Part shown: positions 9,230 to 18,397 of the stretch, piece by piece | Layout: every line of letters starts with the position of its first letter | Numbering within the stretch: position 1 is the first letter of the stretch | From: Microbacterium sp. SS28 | GTDB lineage: Bacteria; Actinomycetota; Actinomycetes; Actinomycetales; Microbacteriaceae | Reading direction: 5' to 3' | NCBI RefSeq assembly: GCF_022761035.1 | Contig: NZ_JAKWJP010000004.1 | Location: 124,001-188,000 of the forward strand | DNA: 64,000 nucleotides | Position numbers and translations under genes: made by a program | Notes under the pieces: generated by a model | Databases searched by the model: none | Told to the model about the DNA's origin: nothing | The model's input: the letters and a program-made list of their open reading frames with translations, nothing else

Positions 9230-9261
9230 CGCTGGGGAGGAGCGGCCGCTCCGCCCCAGCG
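9230..9261. terminator. Hairpin terminator after the secreted nuclease gene
   Basis: A near-perfect inverted repeat (CGCTGGGG-A-GGAGCGG / CCGCTCC-G-CCCCAGCG, one mismatch) lies just past the stop codon of the minus-strand nuclease gene, whose 3' end is at 9267. It is GC-rich and long enough to act as a terminator, and it separates that gene from the DUF1023 pair. Confidence 0.6.
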
Positions 9262-9266
9262 GTGCA

Positions 9267-12011
9267 TCACCGCAGGATCGCGGTCCCCACGACGACCTTC
9301 GTCGACGCGGTCGTGCTGTTGCCCGCGGCATCCGTCGCCCTGTAGGTGAAGGTGTACACCGCCTTGTTGACGGCTCGGACCCGGAACGACGTGTCGGTGA
9401 CTGTGACGACCTCCGCCTTCTTCGCCCCCGCGGCCTTCACCTCGATCAGCTCGACTGTCGGTGCGTCACCGCTGTCGTCAGCGGCCTGCACGGCGATGGT
9501 GATCGGGCGCAGCGTGCCCGTGGGCAGGACGATCCACTTCTGCGACGGCTGGACCGTGAGCGTCGGCGGCGTCGTGTCGAGCTCGATGCCGACGAGCACC
9601 GGGTCGTGGTCGCTCGACCGGTAGGCGTCGGGGGCATACAGCCCCGCCACCTGCGGAGCCGGCTTGAACTCCGTGTTGTAGTCGAGCACCTGGGCCTCGT
9701 CGGCGTTGATCGACCATGTCGAGGCGCCTGCGACGTCGCCCACGAGTCCCGGTCCCGCGAGTGCGTGGTCGAGGTAGCCGAGCTGCCCGTCGAAGACGTA
9801 CGAGTAGGCGCCCTCGCCCTGGAACTGCAGGAGCAGGTCGGTGTACCCGGCGCCGGTCAGCACATCGATCGGGTCCTCCTTGTCGTACGAGTTGAGGTCG
9901 CCGATGATGAGCGTGCGGTCACCGGTCCCCTGGCCCGTCGGGTCGCCTGCGAGCCAGTCGGCGAGTGCCTCGGCCGCAGCCGTGCGGGTCTGGTTGCAGT
10001 TGCCCGATCCGTCGCCCGTGTCGGGGTCGCCCGCCGCCGTGCAGGCGGAGCTCTTCGACTTCAAGTGGTTGACGACGACGGTGAACGGCTCGCCGCCCGC
10101 TCTCCCGCCGAAGGTCTGGGCGAGCGCGGGCCGATTGAGCGAGTCGATGAACCGCGGGTCCACGTCCGACGTCAGCAGCTCGGGGTCGCCGAGCGGCTCG
10201 ACGGTCGCCGTCTTGTAGACGAAGGCTGTCGTGATGACGTCGGTGCCGATCTTTCCGGTGTCGATGTACGAGTACGCCTCGTGACCGACGGCCAGGTTGA
10301 GCGCCTCGGTGAGCGTCGCGACGGCCGGGGTCTCGGCATCGCCGTTGTTCTCGATCTCGATGAGGCCGAACACGTCGGCGTCGATCTCGACGAGCGCCGC
10401 CACGATCTTCTCCTGCTGCCGCGTCAGCTCGAACGGCGTGCTCGCACCACGCGAGCCGATCGTCGTGAAGTAGTTCAGGACGTTGAAGCTCGACACCTCG
10501 AGGTCGCCGCCCACGTCGGGCGCGGCCGTCCGCGGGTTGTGCACCTCGTAGCCGGGATCCTGCGTCGGCTGGATGCCGTACGAGAAGACCTGCGGGGTGT
10601 CGCCCGTTCGCACCCGCTGGTCGAGGATGCCCGTCACGCCCGTGAGCACATCGCCGCCGCGGAAGACGTGCTGGAGGGTGAACGGGTCGCCGTCCGGGTG
10701 CAGGAGCGGGTCGGGGTTCTGCCGCGTGCGCGCGTCGTCGACGATGATCTGCTCGGCGATGTTGGATGCCGCGAGCGCCTGCTGCTCGGCGGAGCCGGGC
10801 TCGTAGGTCGCGGTGGGCTGGTACTGCCGGCCGAGCGACGCCGTCACGGTGTTGAAGCGGCCGAACTCGAAGTACTCGGCGATCGTGAGGGGCTGCGCGA
10901 AGGTCACGTACATGCCCTCGAAGGCCTCGCGCTCCTCATCCGAGAGCGGAAGCGCGAGGACGATCGGGGCGGGCACGGCACCGCCGGTGGTGCACACCTC
11001 GGTATCGGCGGCCGTGACCTCGGTGAGTCCCTGGAACTCGCTCACGGCGCCCGCGACGTTCACGACGTCGCCGACCTGGACGTCGGTGATCCCGTCGCCG
11101 TTGCCCGGCGTGTTGTCGGGGTCCTGCTGGTACACGAAGACTCCGTCGGACGTCTCCGCGACGCCGTCGCCCACGTCCTGCAGGTAGAAGCCGTCGAGAT
11201 CGGTGTGCTGGAAGTCGGCAACGACCGTGCCCTGGATGCGCACGACCGAGCCGGCGGCGGGCGACGCGGCGCCGGCGCCCTGCACCGAGCCGATCGTCAC
11301 GCTCGTCGACGTGCAGTCGGCGTCCCCGGCGGGGGCGTCGGGCTTCGGCACGAGCGCATTGGCCGCGCCGGGAGTGTTGAACGCCTCGCCGAAGTCGGGT
11401 GTCCCCGCGATGTTCGGGATGCCGGCGAGATCGAAGTCGTTGCGGACCCAGTCGGCAACGCTGTCGGTGTCCGTGCCGTCCGGGATGCGCGATGCGCCGC
11501 CCGGGAGGAAGGTCACGCCGTCGAAGGATGCCGTGAGTGCGACGCCGCCGTACGCGCGGTCGCCGGCCCCGCCGTCGCTGATCGCGATCGCGTCGACGAC
11601 GGTGAGCGCGGGATCGTCGACGACGCCGTCGTCGTTCGCGTCGATGTCGGAGCCGGCGGCCGGGATCGTCCCCGTCACGAGGAGCAGGCTCACCGTGCCG
11701 TTCTCGAGCTCGTTGGCGGGGAGCGAGAGCAGGACCCGCCCCGCGGCATCCGGTGTCCCCGGCGCGAAGACGCCGTCGACGGTGCCTGTCGCGGGCGCGT
11801 CGCCCTCGATCTCGAGCACGCGGTAGCCCGACAGGTCGGCGCCCGGCGCCGCGAGCAGCTCGATGAACTCGACATCGGTGCCGGCGGTGCTCGCGGAGAA
11901 TTCGTTGATGACGGGATGCTCCGCCGCGGCGGCGGGAGGTGCCGCGACGAGCGTCGCCGCAGCGACTGCTCCTGCGGCGACGAAGACGGATGGGCGGACG
12001 AACCTGTTCAC
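9267..12011 (-). CDS. Secreted ExeM/NucH-family extracellular nuclease
   Basis: A 914-aa extracellular nuclease precursor. I use the GTG at 12011, preceded by GAGGAGG, giving a classical signal peptide (MNRFVRPSVFVAAGAVAAAT..., cleavage near residue 30 after AAAA). Domains in order: a lamin-tail-like domain (HPVINEFSAS...FIELLAAPG), an OB-fold segment (about residues 235-340: VRIQGTVVADFQHTDLDGFYLQD), and an exonuclease-endonuclease-phosphatase domain (about 500-800) with SSFNVLNYF, VFGLIEIEN, VVNHLKSKSS, IIGDLNSY and the catalytic-type SSDHDPVL. A C-terminal Ig-like segment (YRATDAAGNSTTA) follows. It probably degrades extracellular DNA for nutrients or biofilm turnover. Confidence 0.85.
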   Translation of the reverse strand: MNRFVRPSVFVAAGAVAAATLVAAPPAAAAEHPVINEFSASTAGTDVEFIELLAAPGADLSGYRVLEIEGDAPATGTVDGVFAPGTPDAAGRVLLSLPANELENGTVSLLLVTGTIPAAGSDIDANDDGVVDDPALTVVDAIAISDGGAGDRAYGGVALTASFDGVTFLPGGASRIPDGTDTDSVADWVRNDFDLAGIPNIAGTPDFGEAFNTPGAANALVPKPDAPAGDADCTSTSVTIGSVQGAGAASPAAGSVVRIQGTVVADFQHTDLDGFYLQDVGDGVAETSDGVFVYQQDPDNTPGNGDGITDVQVGDVVNVAGAVSEFQGLTEVTAADTEVCTTGGAVPAPIVLALPLSDEEREAFEGMYVTFAQPLTIAEYFEFGRFNTVTASLGRQYQPTATYEPGSAEQQALAASNIAEQIIVDDARTRQNPDPLLHPDGDPFTLQHVFRGGDVLTGVTGILDQRVRTGDTPQVFSYGIQPTQDPGYEVHNPRTAAPDVGGDLEVSSFNVLNYFTTIGSRGASTPFELTRQQEKIVAALVEIDADVFGLIEIENNGDAETPAVATLTEALNLAVGHEAYSYIDTGKIGTDVITTAFVYKTATVEPLGDPELLTSDVDPRFIDSLNRPALAQTFGGRAGGEPFTVVVNHLKSKSSACTAAGDPDTGDGSGNCNQTRTAAAEALADWLAGDPTGQGTGDRTLIIGDLNSYDKEDPIDVLTGAGYTDLLLQFQGEGAYSYVFDGQLGYLDHALAGPGLVGDVAGASTWSINADEAQVLDYNTEFKPAPQVAGLYAPDAYRSSDHDPVLVGIELDTTPPTLTVQPSQKWIVLPTGTLRPITIAVQAADDSGDAPTVELIEVKAAGAKKAEVVTVTDTSFRVRAVNKAVYTFTYRATDAAGNSTTASTKVVVGTAILR

Positions 12012-12167
12012 GGGGCCTCCTCGAGCGTGCACGCGGAAAGGAGGCCTCGTGGGCCCCCGCGGTCACGCTAGGGGAGCCGCTGCGACGGCGGTAGATCTTG
12101 CGGTGGCCGTCGGGTGAACGATATGGGGGCATCCGGGGCTGTGCGATAGCTCGCCTCAGGACACAGA

Positions 12168-12683
12168 ATGGAACGCATGACCTCGAGCACCGTGGAGCCC
12201 TTCCGCGTCGTGTTCGTCTGCACCGGCAACATCTGCCGCTCCCCGATGGCCGAGATCGTGTTCCGGGAGTTCGCGGATGCCGCGGGCCTGCGCGAGCGCG
12301 TCGGCTCGACGAGCGCCGGCACGGGCGACTGGCACGTCGGCGAGCGCGCCGACCTGCGCACGATCGAGGCCCTCCAGCGCCGCGGCTACGACGGCGGCCA
12401 GCATCGCGCGCGGCAGTTCACGCTGGGTGACTTCGCCCACAGCGACCTCGTCGTCGCGCTCGACCGCAGCCACGAGCGCATCCTGCGCGGGTGGGCGCGC
12501 ACCGAGGCGGACGCCGACAAGATCGCGCTGCTCATGTCGTTCGACTCGCAGGCGCAGACGCTCGACGTGCCCGACCCCTACTACGCGGGGCCCGGAATGT
12601 TCGACGAGGTGCTCGGTATGATCGAGAGCGCGAGCCGGTCGCTCTTCCGGCAGCTCGAACCCGCGATCCGCCCCGCCGTCTGA
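12168..12683 (+). CDS. Low-molecular-weight protein tyrosine phosphatase
   Basis: A 171-aa low-molecular-weight phosphatase. The P-loop CX5R motif is VCTGNICRSP (Cys18, Arg24) and the general-acid loop is DVPDPYYAGP about residue 135. The ATG at 12168 gives MERMTSSTVEPF; an ATG nine bases later is possible. Family members dephosphorylate tyrosine on proteins, or arsenate if they are ArsC-like; this one has the phosphatase DPYY signature. It is followed 41 bp downstream by purB on the same strand. Confidence 0.88.
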   Translation: MERMTSSTVEPFRVVFVCTGNICRSPMAEIVFREFADAAGLRERVGSTSAGTGDWHVGERADLRTIEALQRRGYDGGQHRARQFTLGDFAHSDLVVALDRSHERILRGWARTEADADKIALLMSFDSQAQTLDVPDPYYAGPGMFDEVLGMIESASRSLFRQLEPAIRPAV

Positions 12684-12724
12684 GACGGCGCCGGGCTCGC
12701 GTGAAGCGTCCCGACGGGAGTCCC

Positions 12725-14140
12725 GTGACCACCTCCGCCCTCGGCATCCAGCCCCTCAGCCCCCTCGACGGGCGTTATCAAGCCGCCGTCGCCGGCCTCG
12801 GCGACTACCTCTCGGAGGCGGGCCTCAACCGCGCCCGCGTCGAGGTCGAGGTCGAGTGGCTCATCGCCCTCACCGACCGATCGCTCTTCGGCACCCAGCC
12901 GCTCGGCGAAGTCGAGAAGGACCGCCTCCGCGTCCTGTACCTCGACTTCGGCACGGACGACATCGCGTGGCTCGCCGAGCGCGAAGCCGTCACGCGTCAC
13001 GACGTCAAGGCCGTCGAGTACCTCGTGCGCGACCGGCTCACGCAGCTCGGCCTCGACCGCATCGCCGAGCTCACGCACTTCGCGTGCACGAGCGAGGACA
13101 TCAACTCCACCGCCTACGCCCTGACCGTCAAGCGCGCCGTCGAAGAGGTCTGGCTGCCGGCGCTGCGCTCGGTGAGCTCGACCCTCGCCGCCCTCGCGCG
13201 CGCGCACCGCGATGCCGCGATGCTCTCGCGCACGCACGGCCAGCCCGCGACGCCCACGACGATGGGCAAGGAGCTCGCCGTCTTCGCGTGGCGCCTCGAC
13301 CGCGTCGCGGCGCAGATCGCGGCATCCGACTTCCTCGCGAAGTTCTCGGGTGCGACCGGCACGTGGTCGGCGCACCTCGCGGCCGAGCCGGACGTCGCGT
13401 GGCCGACCGTCGCCCGCGAGTTCATCGAGTCGCTCGAGCTGGGCTTCAACCCGCTCACGACGCAGATCGAGTCGCACGACTGGCAGGTCGAGCTGTACGA
13501 CCGGATCCGGCACGCGGGCGGCATCCTGCACAATCTCGCCTCGGACATCTGGACCTACATCTCGATCGGCTACTTCACGCAGATCCCCGTCGCGGGCGCG
13601 ACCGGGTCCTCGACGATGCCGCACAAGATCAACCCGATCCGCTTCGAGAACGCCGAGGCGAACCTCGAGATCTCGGGCGGGCTGCTCGCGACCCTCTCGC
13701 AGACGCTCGTCACGAGCCGTCTGCAGCGCGACCTCACCGACTCGACGACGCAGCGCAACATCGGCGTCGCCCTCGGCCACTCGCTGCTCGCGCTCGACAA
13801 CCTGCGGCGCGGGCTCGGCGAGATCTCGCTCGCAGAGGACGTGCTCCTGGCCGACCTCGACGGCAACTGGGAGGTGCTCGGCGAGGCGATTCAGACCGTC
13901 GTGCGCGCCGAGATCGTCGAGGGCCGCTCGCAGATCACCGACCCGTACGCACTGCTCAAGGAGCTTACGCGCGGCCGTCGCGTCGGCGCCGCCGAGCTCG
14001 CGGAGTTCGTGCGCGGGCTCGACATCGGCGACGAGGCCAAGGACCGCCTCGTGGCGCTCACGCCCGCGACCTACGCGGGGCTCGCCTCCGAGCTCGTGGG
14101 TCTGCTCGGGGAAGCCCCCGCCTCGAGCCCCGAGGACTAA
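12725..14140 (+). CDS. purB: Adenylosuccinate lyase
   Basis: Purine-synthesis enzyme that cleaves SAICAR and adenylosuccinate, releasing fumarate; 471 aa. The fumarase-superfamily signature GSSTMPHKINP is at residues 294-304, and SRTHGQPATPTTMGKE and TSEDINSTAYAL are also present. I choose the GTG at 12725, preceded by GGGAG, because the product then begins with TTSALGIQPLSPLDGRYQ as the family does. The open frame continues upstream only as overlap with the phosphatase gene. The last 4 bp overlap the end of a convergent small membrane-protein gene. Confidence 0.93.
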   Translation: MTTSALGIQPLSPLDGRYQAAVAGLGDYLSEAGLNRARVEVEVEWLIALTDRSLFGTQPLGEVEKDRLRVLYLDFGTDDIAWLAEREAVTRHDVKAVEYLVRDRLTQLGLDRIAELTHFACTSEDINSTAYALTVKRAVEEVWLPALRSVSSTLAALARAHRDAAMLSRTHGQPATPTTMGKELAVFAWRLDRVAAQIAASDFLAKFSGATGTWSAHLAAEPDVAWPTVAREFIESLELGFNPLTTQIESHDWQVELYDRIRHAGGILHNLASDIWTYISIGYFTQIPVAGATGSSTMPHKINPIRFENAEANLEISGGLLATLSQTLVTSRLQRDLTDSTTQRNIGVALGHSLLALDNLRRGLGEISLAEDVLLADLDGNWEVLGEAIQTVVRAEIVEGRSQITDPYALLKELTRGRRVGAAELAEFVRGLDIGDEAKDRLVALTPATYAGLASELVGLLGEAPASSPED

Positions 14141-14478
14141 GCGCGCGGCTGATCACCGGATGCCGCGGCATCCGGTGCATCGCCGTCGGCGGGCTTCTCG
14201 TCGGGCAGCAGGACGGCCCGGTCGACTGTCTTCTCGACCTGCGCGGGATCGACCGCGAGCAGCAGCAGCGAGACGATGAGCAGGACGGCGATGAAGGCTA
14301 CGCCGGCGGCGACCGCCGCGACGACGCCGACCTGCTGCAGCTCCTCGCCCGTACGCTGCTGGAAGAAGCCCATCGAGACGAGCGTCACGATGCCCGTGAA
14401 GGCGGCGGCGCCGAACGCGAGGCCCAGCAGCTGGACGGGCTTCATGAGATCGCGGCGGGTGGGCTTTTCGTCGGTCAT
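14137..14478 (-). CDS. Small two-helix membrane protein, unknown function
   Basis: A 113-aa protein with two hydrophobic helices (about residues 16-38 and 49-75) and an acidic, disordered C-terminal tail (DEKPADGDAPDAAASGD). I do not recognise a family. The start codon overlaps the stop of the gene upstream (4 bp), so the two small membrane proteins are co-expressed. Its 3' end overlaps the end of convergent purB. It may be an amino-acid-independent accessory of its partner, but nothing in the sequence proves this. Confidence 0.6.
   Translation of the reverse strand: MTDEKPTRRDLMKPVQLLGLAFGAAAFTGIVTLVSMGFFQQRTGEELQQVGVVAAVAAGVAFIAVLLIVSLLLLAVDPAQVEKTVDRAVLLPDEKPADGDAPDAAASGDQPRA
14156..14175. 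terminator. Perfect 20-bp palindrome just after purB
   Basis: CCGGATGCCGCGGCATCCGG is an exact palindrome 15 bp after the purB stop and inside the 3' end of the convergent gene, where it encodes alanine/aspartate residues of the tail. It could act as a purB terminator. It also consists of two inverted copies of the hexamer GGATGC that is over-represented throughout this window. Confidence 0.4.
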
Positions 14479-15149
14479 GAGGGGTTCTCCTGATCGGATG
14501 CCGCGGTCGCGGCCTCCGTCGAGGGCTCGAGGGCTGCGCGGCGAGGCGAGAAGCCCGCGATGCCGAGGTAGACGGCGATGATCGCGGCGTAGCCGCCGAA
14601 GACGCCCACCCCGATCGTGATGCCGGTGAGGGTGAAGGACTGGCCCGCGTCGGCGATGTAGTAGTCCAGCGCGTACTGCGTCGGGACGACCGCGAGACCG
14701 ACCGCGAGCAGCAGCGTCATGATGCCGACCGTGAGCGCGTCGCGCGCCTCACCGCGGGCCTGAGGGTCGTGGGACTCGGCCGCGGTGCGCCGGGCGCGCA
14801 GACCCGCCGCCGTCTCGATGACACCCGCGAGAACCGCCCACACGATCACGACGACGAAGAAGATCGTCGTCGTGCGCCACGTCGAGACGCCGCCGACCAT
14901 TCCCGCGATGACGGTCACGATGCCGAGCAGCACCGACGGCCAGCGGCTGCCGGCCGGGTAGACGAGCCAGATGGCGACGAAGAACACGATCGAGGTCGCG
15001 ATCGCCCAGCCGCTGAAGACCGCCATGCCGACCGCTGCGGAGTGGTCGGGCGAGAAGGTGATCATGACCGCTGCGAGCGCCGCGAAAGCGGCGCGCGCGA
15101 GCTGCACGTGGCGCACTTCGAAGGTGCGCGGGGCAGGGGATGTCGACAC
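14475..15149 (-). CDS. Multi-pass membrane protein, unknown function
   Basis: A 224-aa protein with about six transmembrane segments (for example MAVFSGWAIATSIVFFVAIWL, WPSVLLGIVTVIAGMVGGV, IFFVVVIVWAVLAGVIE) and a charged C-terminal tail. The spacing of short helix pairs resembles the HdeD/DUF308 type, but I cannot confirm membership. I start at GTG 15149 (VSTSPAPRTFEVRHVQLA); the open frame extends another 60 codons but without membrane-protein character. It overlaps the downstream small membrane-protein gene by 4 bp. Confidence 0.55.
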   Translation of the reverse strand: MSTSPAPRTFEVRHVQLARAAFAALAAVMITFSPDHSAAVGMAVFSGWAIATSIVFFVAIWLVYPAGSRWPSVLLGIVTVIAGMVGGVSTWRTTTIFFVVVIVWAVLAGVIETAAGLRARRTAAESHDPQARGEARDALTVGIMTLLLAVGLAVVPTQYALDYYIADAGQSFTLTGITIGVGVFGGYAAIIAVYLGIAGFSPRRAALEPSTEAATAASDQENPS

Positions 15150-15239
15150 GGGTCCACTCGACGGAGAGGCGGAAAGGGATGCTTCCAGTCTAGGTCGCCC
15201 CGCGATCAGGCGTTTCCTCGCGGCGGTCGCGGCGGATCC

Positions 15240-15310
15240 ACAGGTCAACCACGCGAGTGCAGGTCGAAATCCGGCGGCCATATCGTCCTGTGAACGCGTG
15301 GTTGACCTGT
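15240..15310. repeat. Perfect 16-bp inverted repeat with 39-bp spacer
   Basis: The arms ACAGGTCAACCACGCG (15240-15255) and CGCGTGGTTGACCTGT (15295-15310) are exact reverse complements, separated by 39 bp. They lie in the intergenic region between metB (stop at 15356) and the membrane-protein gene (start 15149). The long loop is unusual for a terminator. It could be a pair of operator half-sites, a structured RNA end or a remnant of a small mobile element. Confidence 0.6.
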
Positions 15311-15355
15311 CGGCGCGGGGTCGAGGCAAGCCCGGTGCCGCCGCAGGATGCGGTC

Positions 15356-16534
15356 TCAGAGGAGTGCGAGAGCTCCGTCCAGGTCTGCGAGGAGGTCGTC
15401 GATCGCCTCGATGCCGACCGAGAGACGCACGACCTCGACGGGGACGGCGAGCTCGGTGCCGCGCACCGACGCGTGAGTCATCTCGTCGGGGTAGTTGACG
15501 AGCGACTCGACGCCGCCGAGCGACTCGGCGAGCTGGAACATGCGGGTCGACTCCGCGAACCGCCGAGCGGCCGGCCCGTCGGCGAGCGCGAGCGACACGA
15601 TCCCGCCGAATCCCGACATCTGGCGGGCCGCGATCTCGTGCCCCGGATGATCGGGCAGACCGGGGTAGTACACGTGCGCGACGCGTTCATGCCGCGAAAG
15701 GAATTCAGCGACCGCACCCGCGTTCTCGCTGTGCCGCTGCATGCGCACGGCGAGCGTCTTGATGCCCCTCGTCGTGAGGAACGCGTCGAGCGGTCCCGAG
15801 ACCGCGCCGACGGCGAACTGCAGGAACTTGACCTTCTCGGCGAGCGCGTCGTCGTCGACGACGAGCGCCCCGCCGACGACGTCGGAGTGCCCGCCGAGAT
15901 ACTTCGTCGCGGAGTGCACGACGACGTCGGCGCCGAGCGACAGCGGCTGCTGCAGCGCGGGCGAGGCGAACGTGTTGTCGACCACCACGAGGGCTCCCGC
16001 CTCGTGGCCGAGCCGTGCGAGGCCCACGATGTCGGTGATCTTGAGCAGGGGGTTGCTCGGCGTCTCTACCCAGAGGATGCGGGCGGGGCGCTCGGCGAGG
16101 CTCGCCGCGACGGCATCGAGGTCGCTCATGTCGACGACGCGGACGCCGACGCCCCACGGCCCGAGGACGCGGGCGAGCAGCCGATAGGTGCCGCCGTACA
16201 CATCGCTGCCGAGGAGCACTTCGTCGCCGGGCTGGAGGACGGCGCGCAGCAGGGCGTCCTCGGCCGCGAGACCCGATGAGAACGAGAACGCGTGCAGGCC
16301 GCCCTCGATCGCAGCGAGCTGCCGCTCGAGCGCCGTGCGCGTCGGGTTGCCGCTGCGCCCGTACTCGTATCCGTTGTGCAGGCCGCCTATGCCTGCCTGG
16401 GCATACGTCGTCGAGAAGTGCACGGGCGGGATGACGGCGCCCGTCGTCGGGTCGAAGGCCTGGCCCGCGTGGACGGCGAGGCTCTCGAAGCTCCGGGCGG
16501 GAACCGTCGTGCGGGCGGCGGGCGATTCGGTCAC
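15356..16534 (-). CDS. metB: Cystathionine gamma-synthase/lyase family enzyme
   Basis: PLP-dependent transsulfuration enzyme of 392 aa. Family motifs include YGRSGNPTRTALE (58-70), SSGLAAEDALL, SDVYGGTYRL and the PLP lysine Lys211 in HSATKYLGGHSDV. It would join cysteine to an activated homoserine (synthase) or cleave cystathionine (lyase); sequence alone does not settle which. The upstream neighbour is a cystathionine beta-synthase-like gene overlapping by 4 bp, so a reverse-transsulfuration (homocysteine to cysteine) role is plausible. The 3' side carries the inverted repeat at 15240-15310. Confidence 0.85.
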   Translation of the reverse strand: MTESPAARTTVPARSFESLAVHAGQAFDPTTGAVIPPVHFSTTYAQAGIGGLHNGYEYGRSGNPTRTALERQLAAIEGGLHAFSFSSGLAAEDALLRAVLQPGDEVLLGSDVYGGTYRLLARVLGPWGVGVRVVDMSDLDAVAASLAERPARILWVETPSNPLLKITDIVGLARLGHEAGALVVVDNTFASPALQQPLSLGADVVVHSATKYLGGHSDVVGGALVVDDDALAEKVKFLQFAVGAVSGPLDAFLTTRGIKTLAVRMQRHSENAGAVAEFLSRHERVAHVYYPGLPDHPGHEIAARQMSGFGGIVSLALADGPAARRFAESTRMFQLAESLGGVESLVNYPDEMTHASVRGTELAVPVEVVRLSVGIEAIDDLLADLDGALALL

Positions 16535-17535
16535 GCGGAGCTCCTTGCGCTCGTGTCTGCGGATGCGGGGTCTTCAGCGTCGATGGAGTACCCATGCGAG
16601 GTCATCCAGTCGTCGTCGAAGAGCTTGCTCAGGTACCCGCGGCCGTGGTCGGGCAGCAGGACGACCATGACGGCGTCCGCGGGGAGGTCGCGCGCCGCGC
16701 GGAGCGCGCCGACGACGGCCATGCCGCTCGAGCCTCCGACGAGCAGCCCCTCTTCGCGCGCGAGCCGGCGCGCCATCGCGAACGACTCCGCATCGCTGAT
16801 GCGGTGGATCTCGTCGACGACGGAGGGGTCGTACGCGGCGGGCCAGAAGTCCTCACCCACGCCCTCGACGTCGTACCCGTGAACGGGCCCGCCCGAGTAG
16901 ATCGACCCGACGGGATCGGCCGCGATGATGCGCACCTCTCCCGCGGATGCCTCCTTGAGGAAGCGTCCCGTCCCCGTGATCGTCCCGCCTGTGCCGACGC
17001 CCGCGACGAAGTGCGTCACGCGACCCTCGGTGTCGCGCCAGATCTCAGGACCCGTGGTCTCGTAGTGGCTGCGCGGGCCGTTCTGGTTGGCGTACTGGTT
17101 GGGCTTGAAGGCCCCGGGGATCTCGCGCACGAGCCGGTCGGACACGCTGTAGTACGAGCGCGGATCCTCGGGCTCGACGGCGGTCGGCGCGACGACGACC
17201 TCGGCGCCGTACGCGCGCAGCACGCCGCGCTTGTCCTCGGCGACCTTGTCGGGCACGACGAAGATGCAGCGGTACCCGCGCTGCTGCGCGACGAGGGCGA
17301 GACCCACGCCCGTATTGCCGCTCGTCGGCTCGACGATCGTCCCACCGGGCCCCAGGAGTCCCTCGCGCTCGGCTGCGTCGATGATGTTGGCGGCGATCCT
17401 GTCCTTCGACGATCCGCCGGGGTTGAAGTACTCCACCTTCGCGAGCACCGTCGCGGCGATGCCGGTGGTGACGCGGTTCAGGCGGACGAGGGGGGTGTTG
17501 CCGACGAGGTCGGCGACGCTCTGCGCGTATCGCAC
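16531..17535 (-). CDS. Cystathionine beta-synthase/cysteine synthase family protein lacking CBS domains
   Basis: Fold-type II PLP enzyme, 334 aa, with the PLP lysine Lys44 in GGSSKDRIA, the PTSGNTGVGLA substrate loop and the phosphate-binding GTGGTITG. The segment VEGVGEDFWPAAYD is typical of cystathionine beta-synthase rather than CysK. Actinobacterial CBS enzymes usually carry a C-terminal pair of CBS domains (about 450-460 aa in total); this one ends shortly after the catalytic domain, so it would lack that regulation. It is translationally coupled to metB downstream. Confidence 0.8.
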   Translation of the reverse strand: MRYAQSVADLVGNTPLVRLNRVTTGIAATVLAKVEYFNPGGSSKDRIAANIIDAAEREGLLGPGGTIVEPTSGNTGVGLALVAQQRGYRCIFVVPDKVAEDKRGVLRAYGAEVVVAPTAVEPEDPRSYYSVSDRLVREIPGAFKPNQYANQNGPRSHYETTGPEIWRDTEGRVTHFVAGVGTGGTITGTGRFLKEASAGEVRIIAADPVGSIYSGGPVHGYDVEGVGEDFWPAAYDPSVVDEIHRISDAESFAMARRLAREEGLLVGGSSGMAVVGALRAARDLPADAVMVVLLPDHGRGYLSKLFDDDWMTSHGYSIDAEDPASADTSARSSA

Positions 17536-17731
17536 GGTGTGTCCTCAGGGTAAGGCCGCGCTGAGATCGCGCGGGAGCTGTCGGGGTCGTCGAAGGCGAG
17601 TGCGAGGCACTCAGCGACAACAGCGACAGGTCAGCACGGTTCGTAGCCTACGTTCGGCCGCGCGGCGCGGCGCCTTTGTTACGTGATGTCACGCTACGCC
17701 GCGGCGCGGACCGCGTCGATGGGGGCGGCGC

Positions 17732-18397
17732 TCACGGGATGTTCCGGCGCACAGCGTCCATGAAGCCCTCGACGTCGTCGGTCCACAGCCGCACGACGGT
17801 GACGAGCTGCTCCCCGCCCTTGGGCGCGCGACCGGGCAGCCGTACGGGCGTCGGGCCCTCGAGGGCGATCTCGACGTTGGTCTCGTGCTGCATGCGCAGC
17901 GACAGCATCCGTCCGTCATCATCCTCGGTGATGCGCGGCGTCTTCGGCTCGTCGATGCGCGCGCTGCGCGAGACCGACGCGATGTCGTCCCACGAGAGCG
18001 GGATGTCGGTCTCGAGGCCTTCACGCACGCGGATGCCCTCCGGCCCGACGGTGTGGGGCCGCATGAGGTACGCGCAGAGGAGCCCGATCATCCACGTGAC
18101 ACCCCAGATGCCCAGGATCAGCAGCGCGATGCGCGGCACGGGCCAGCGGTGCACGATGAGGTCGATGATCGGGATCTCGACCGCCGAGAGCCCGATGAAC
18201 ACGAGCAGGATCGTCAGCACCGGCCGGTGGTAGCCGAAGCCGGCGGCGCCGGGGGCGATCGCGGGACGGCGTGCGATCGCGCGTGCGATGTTCGCGTAGA
18301 TGCGCAGCTCGAGCAGCACGACGCGGACCACGAGCGACCACCAGCCCCTGAGCCGCTCGAGGGTCGTCGCGGCTGCGAGGGTCTGCGACGCGGTCAT
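17732..18397 (-). CDS. Membrane protein with PH-like cytoplasmic domain, co-transcribed with a MarR regulator
   Basis: A 221-aa protein with an N-terminal amphipathic region, two hydrophobic helices (about residues 58-83 and 88-112) and a C-terminal soluble part rich in beta strands (GPEGIRVREGLETDIPLSWDDIASVSRS...) that resembles bacterial PH-like domains. I do not recognise a named family. The ATG overlaps the stop of the MarR-type gene by 4 bp, so it is probably the regulator's partner or target. Function unknown. Confidence 0.6.
   Translation of the reverse strand: MTASQTLAAATTLERLRGWWSLVVRVVLLELRIYANIARAIARRPAIAPGAAGFGYHRPVLTILLVFIGLSAVEIPIIDLIVHRWPVPRIALLILGIWGVTWMIGLLCAYLMRPHTVGPEGIRVREGLETDIPLSWDDIASVSRSARIDEPKTPRITEDDDGRMLSLRMQHETNVEIALEGPTPVRLPGRAPKGGEQLVTVVRLWTDDVEGFMDAVRRNIP

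Noticed and set aside
8553..12071. Plus-strand open frame opposite the DUF1023 and nuclease genes
   Set aside because: The minus-strand genes have signal peptide, domains and ribosome-binding sites; the plus-strand product is Arg-rich nonsense.
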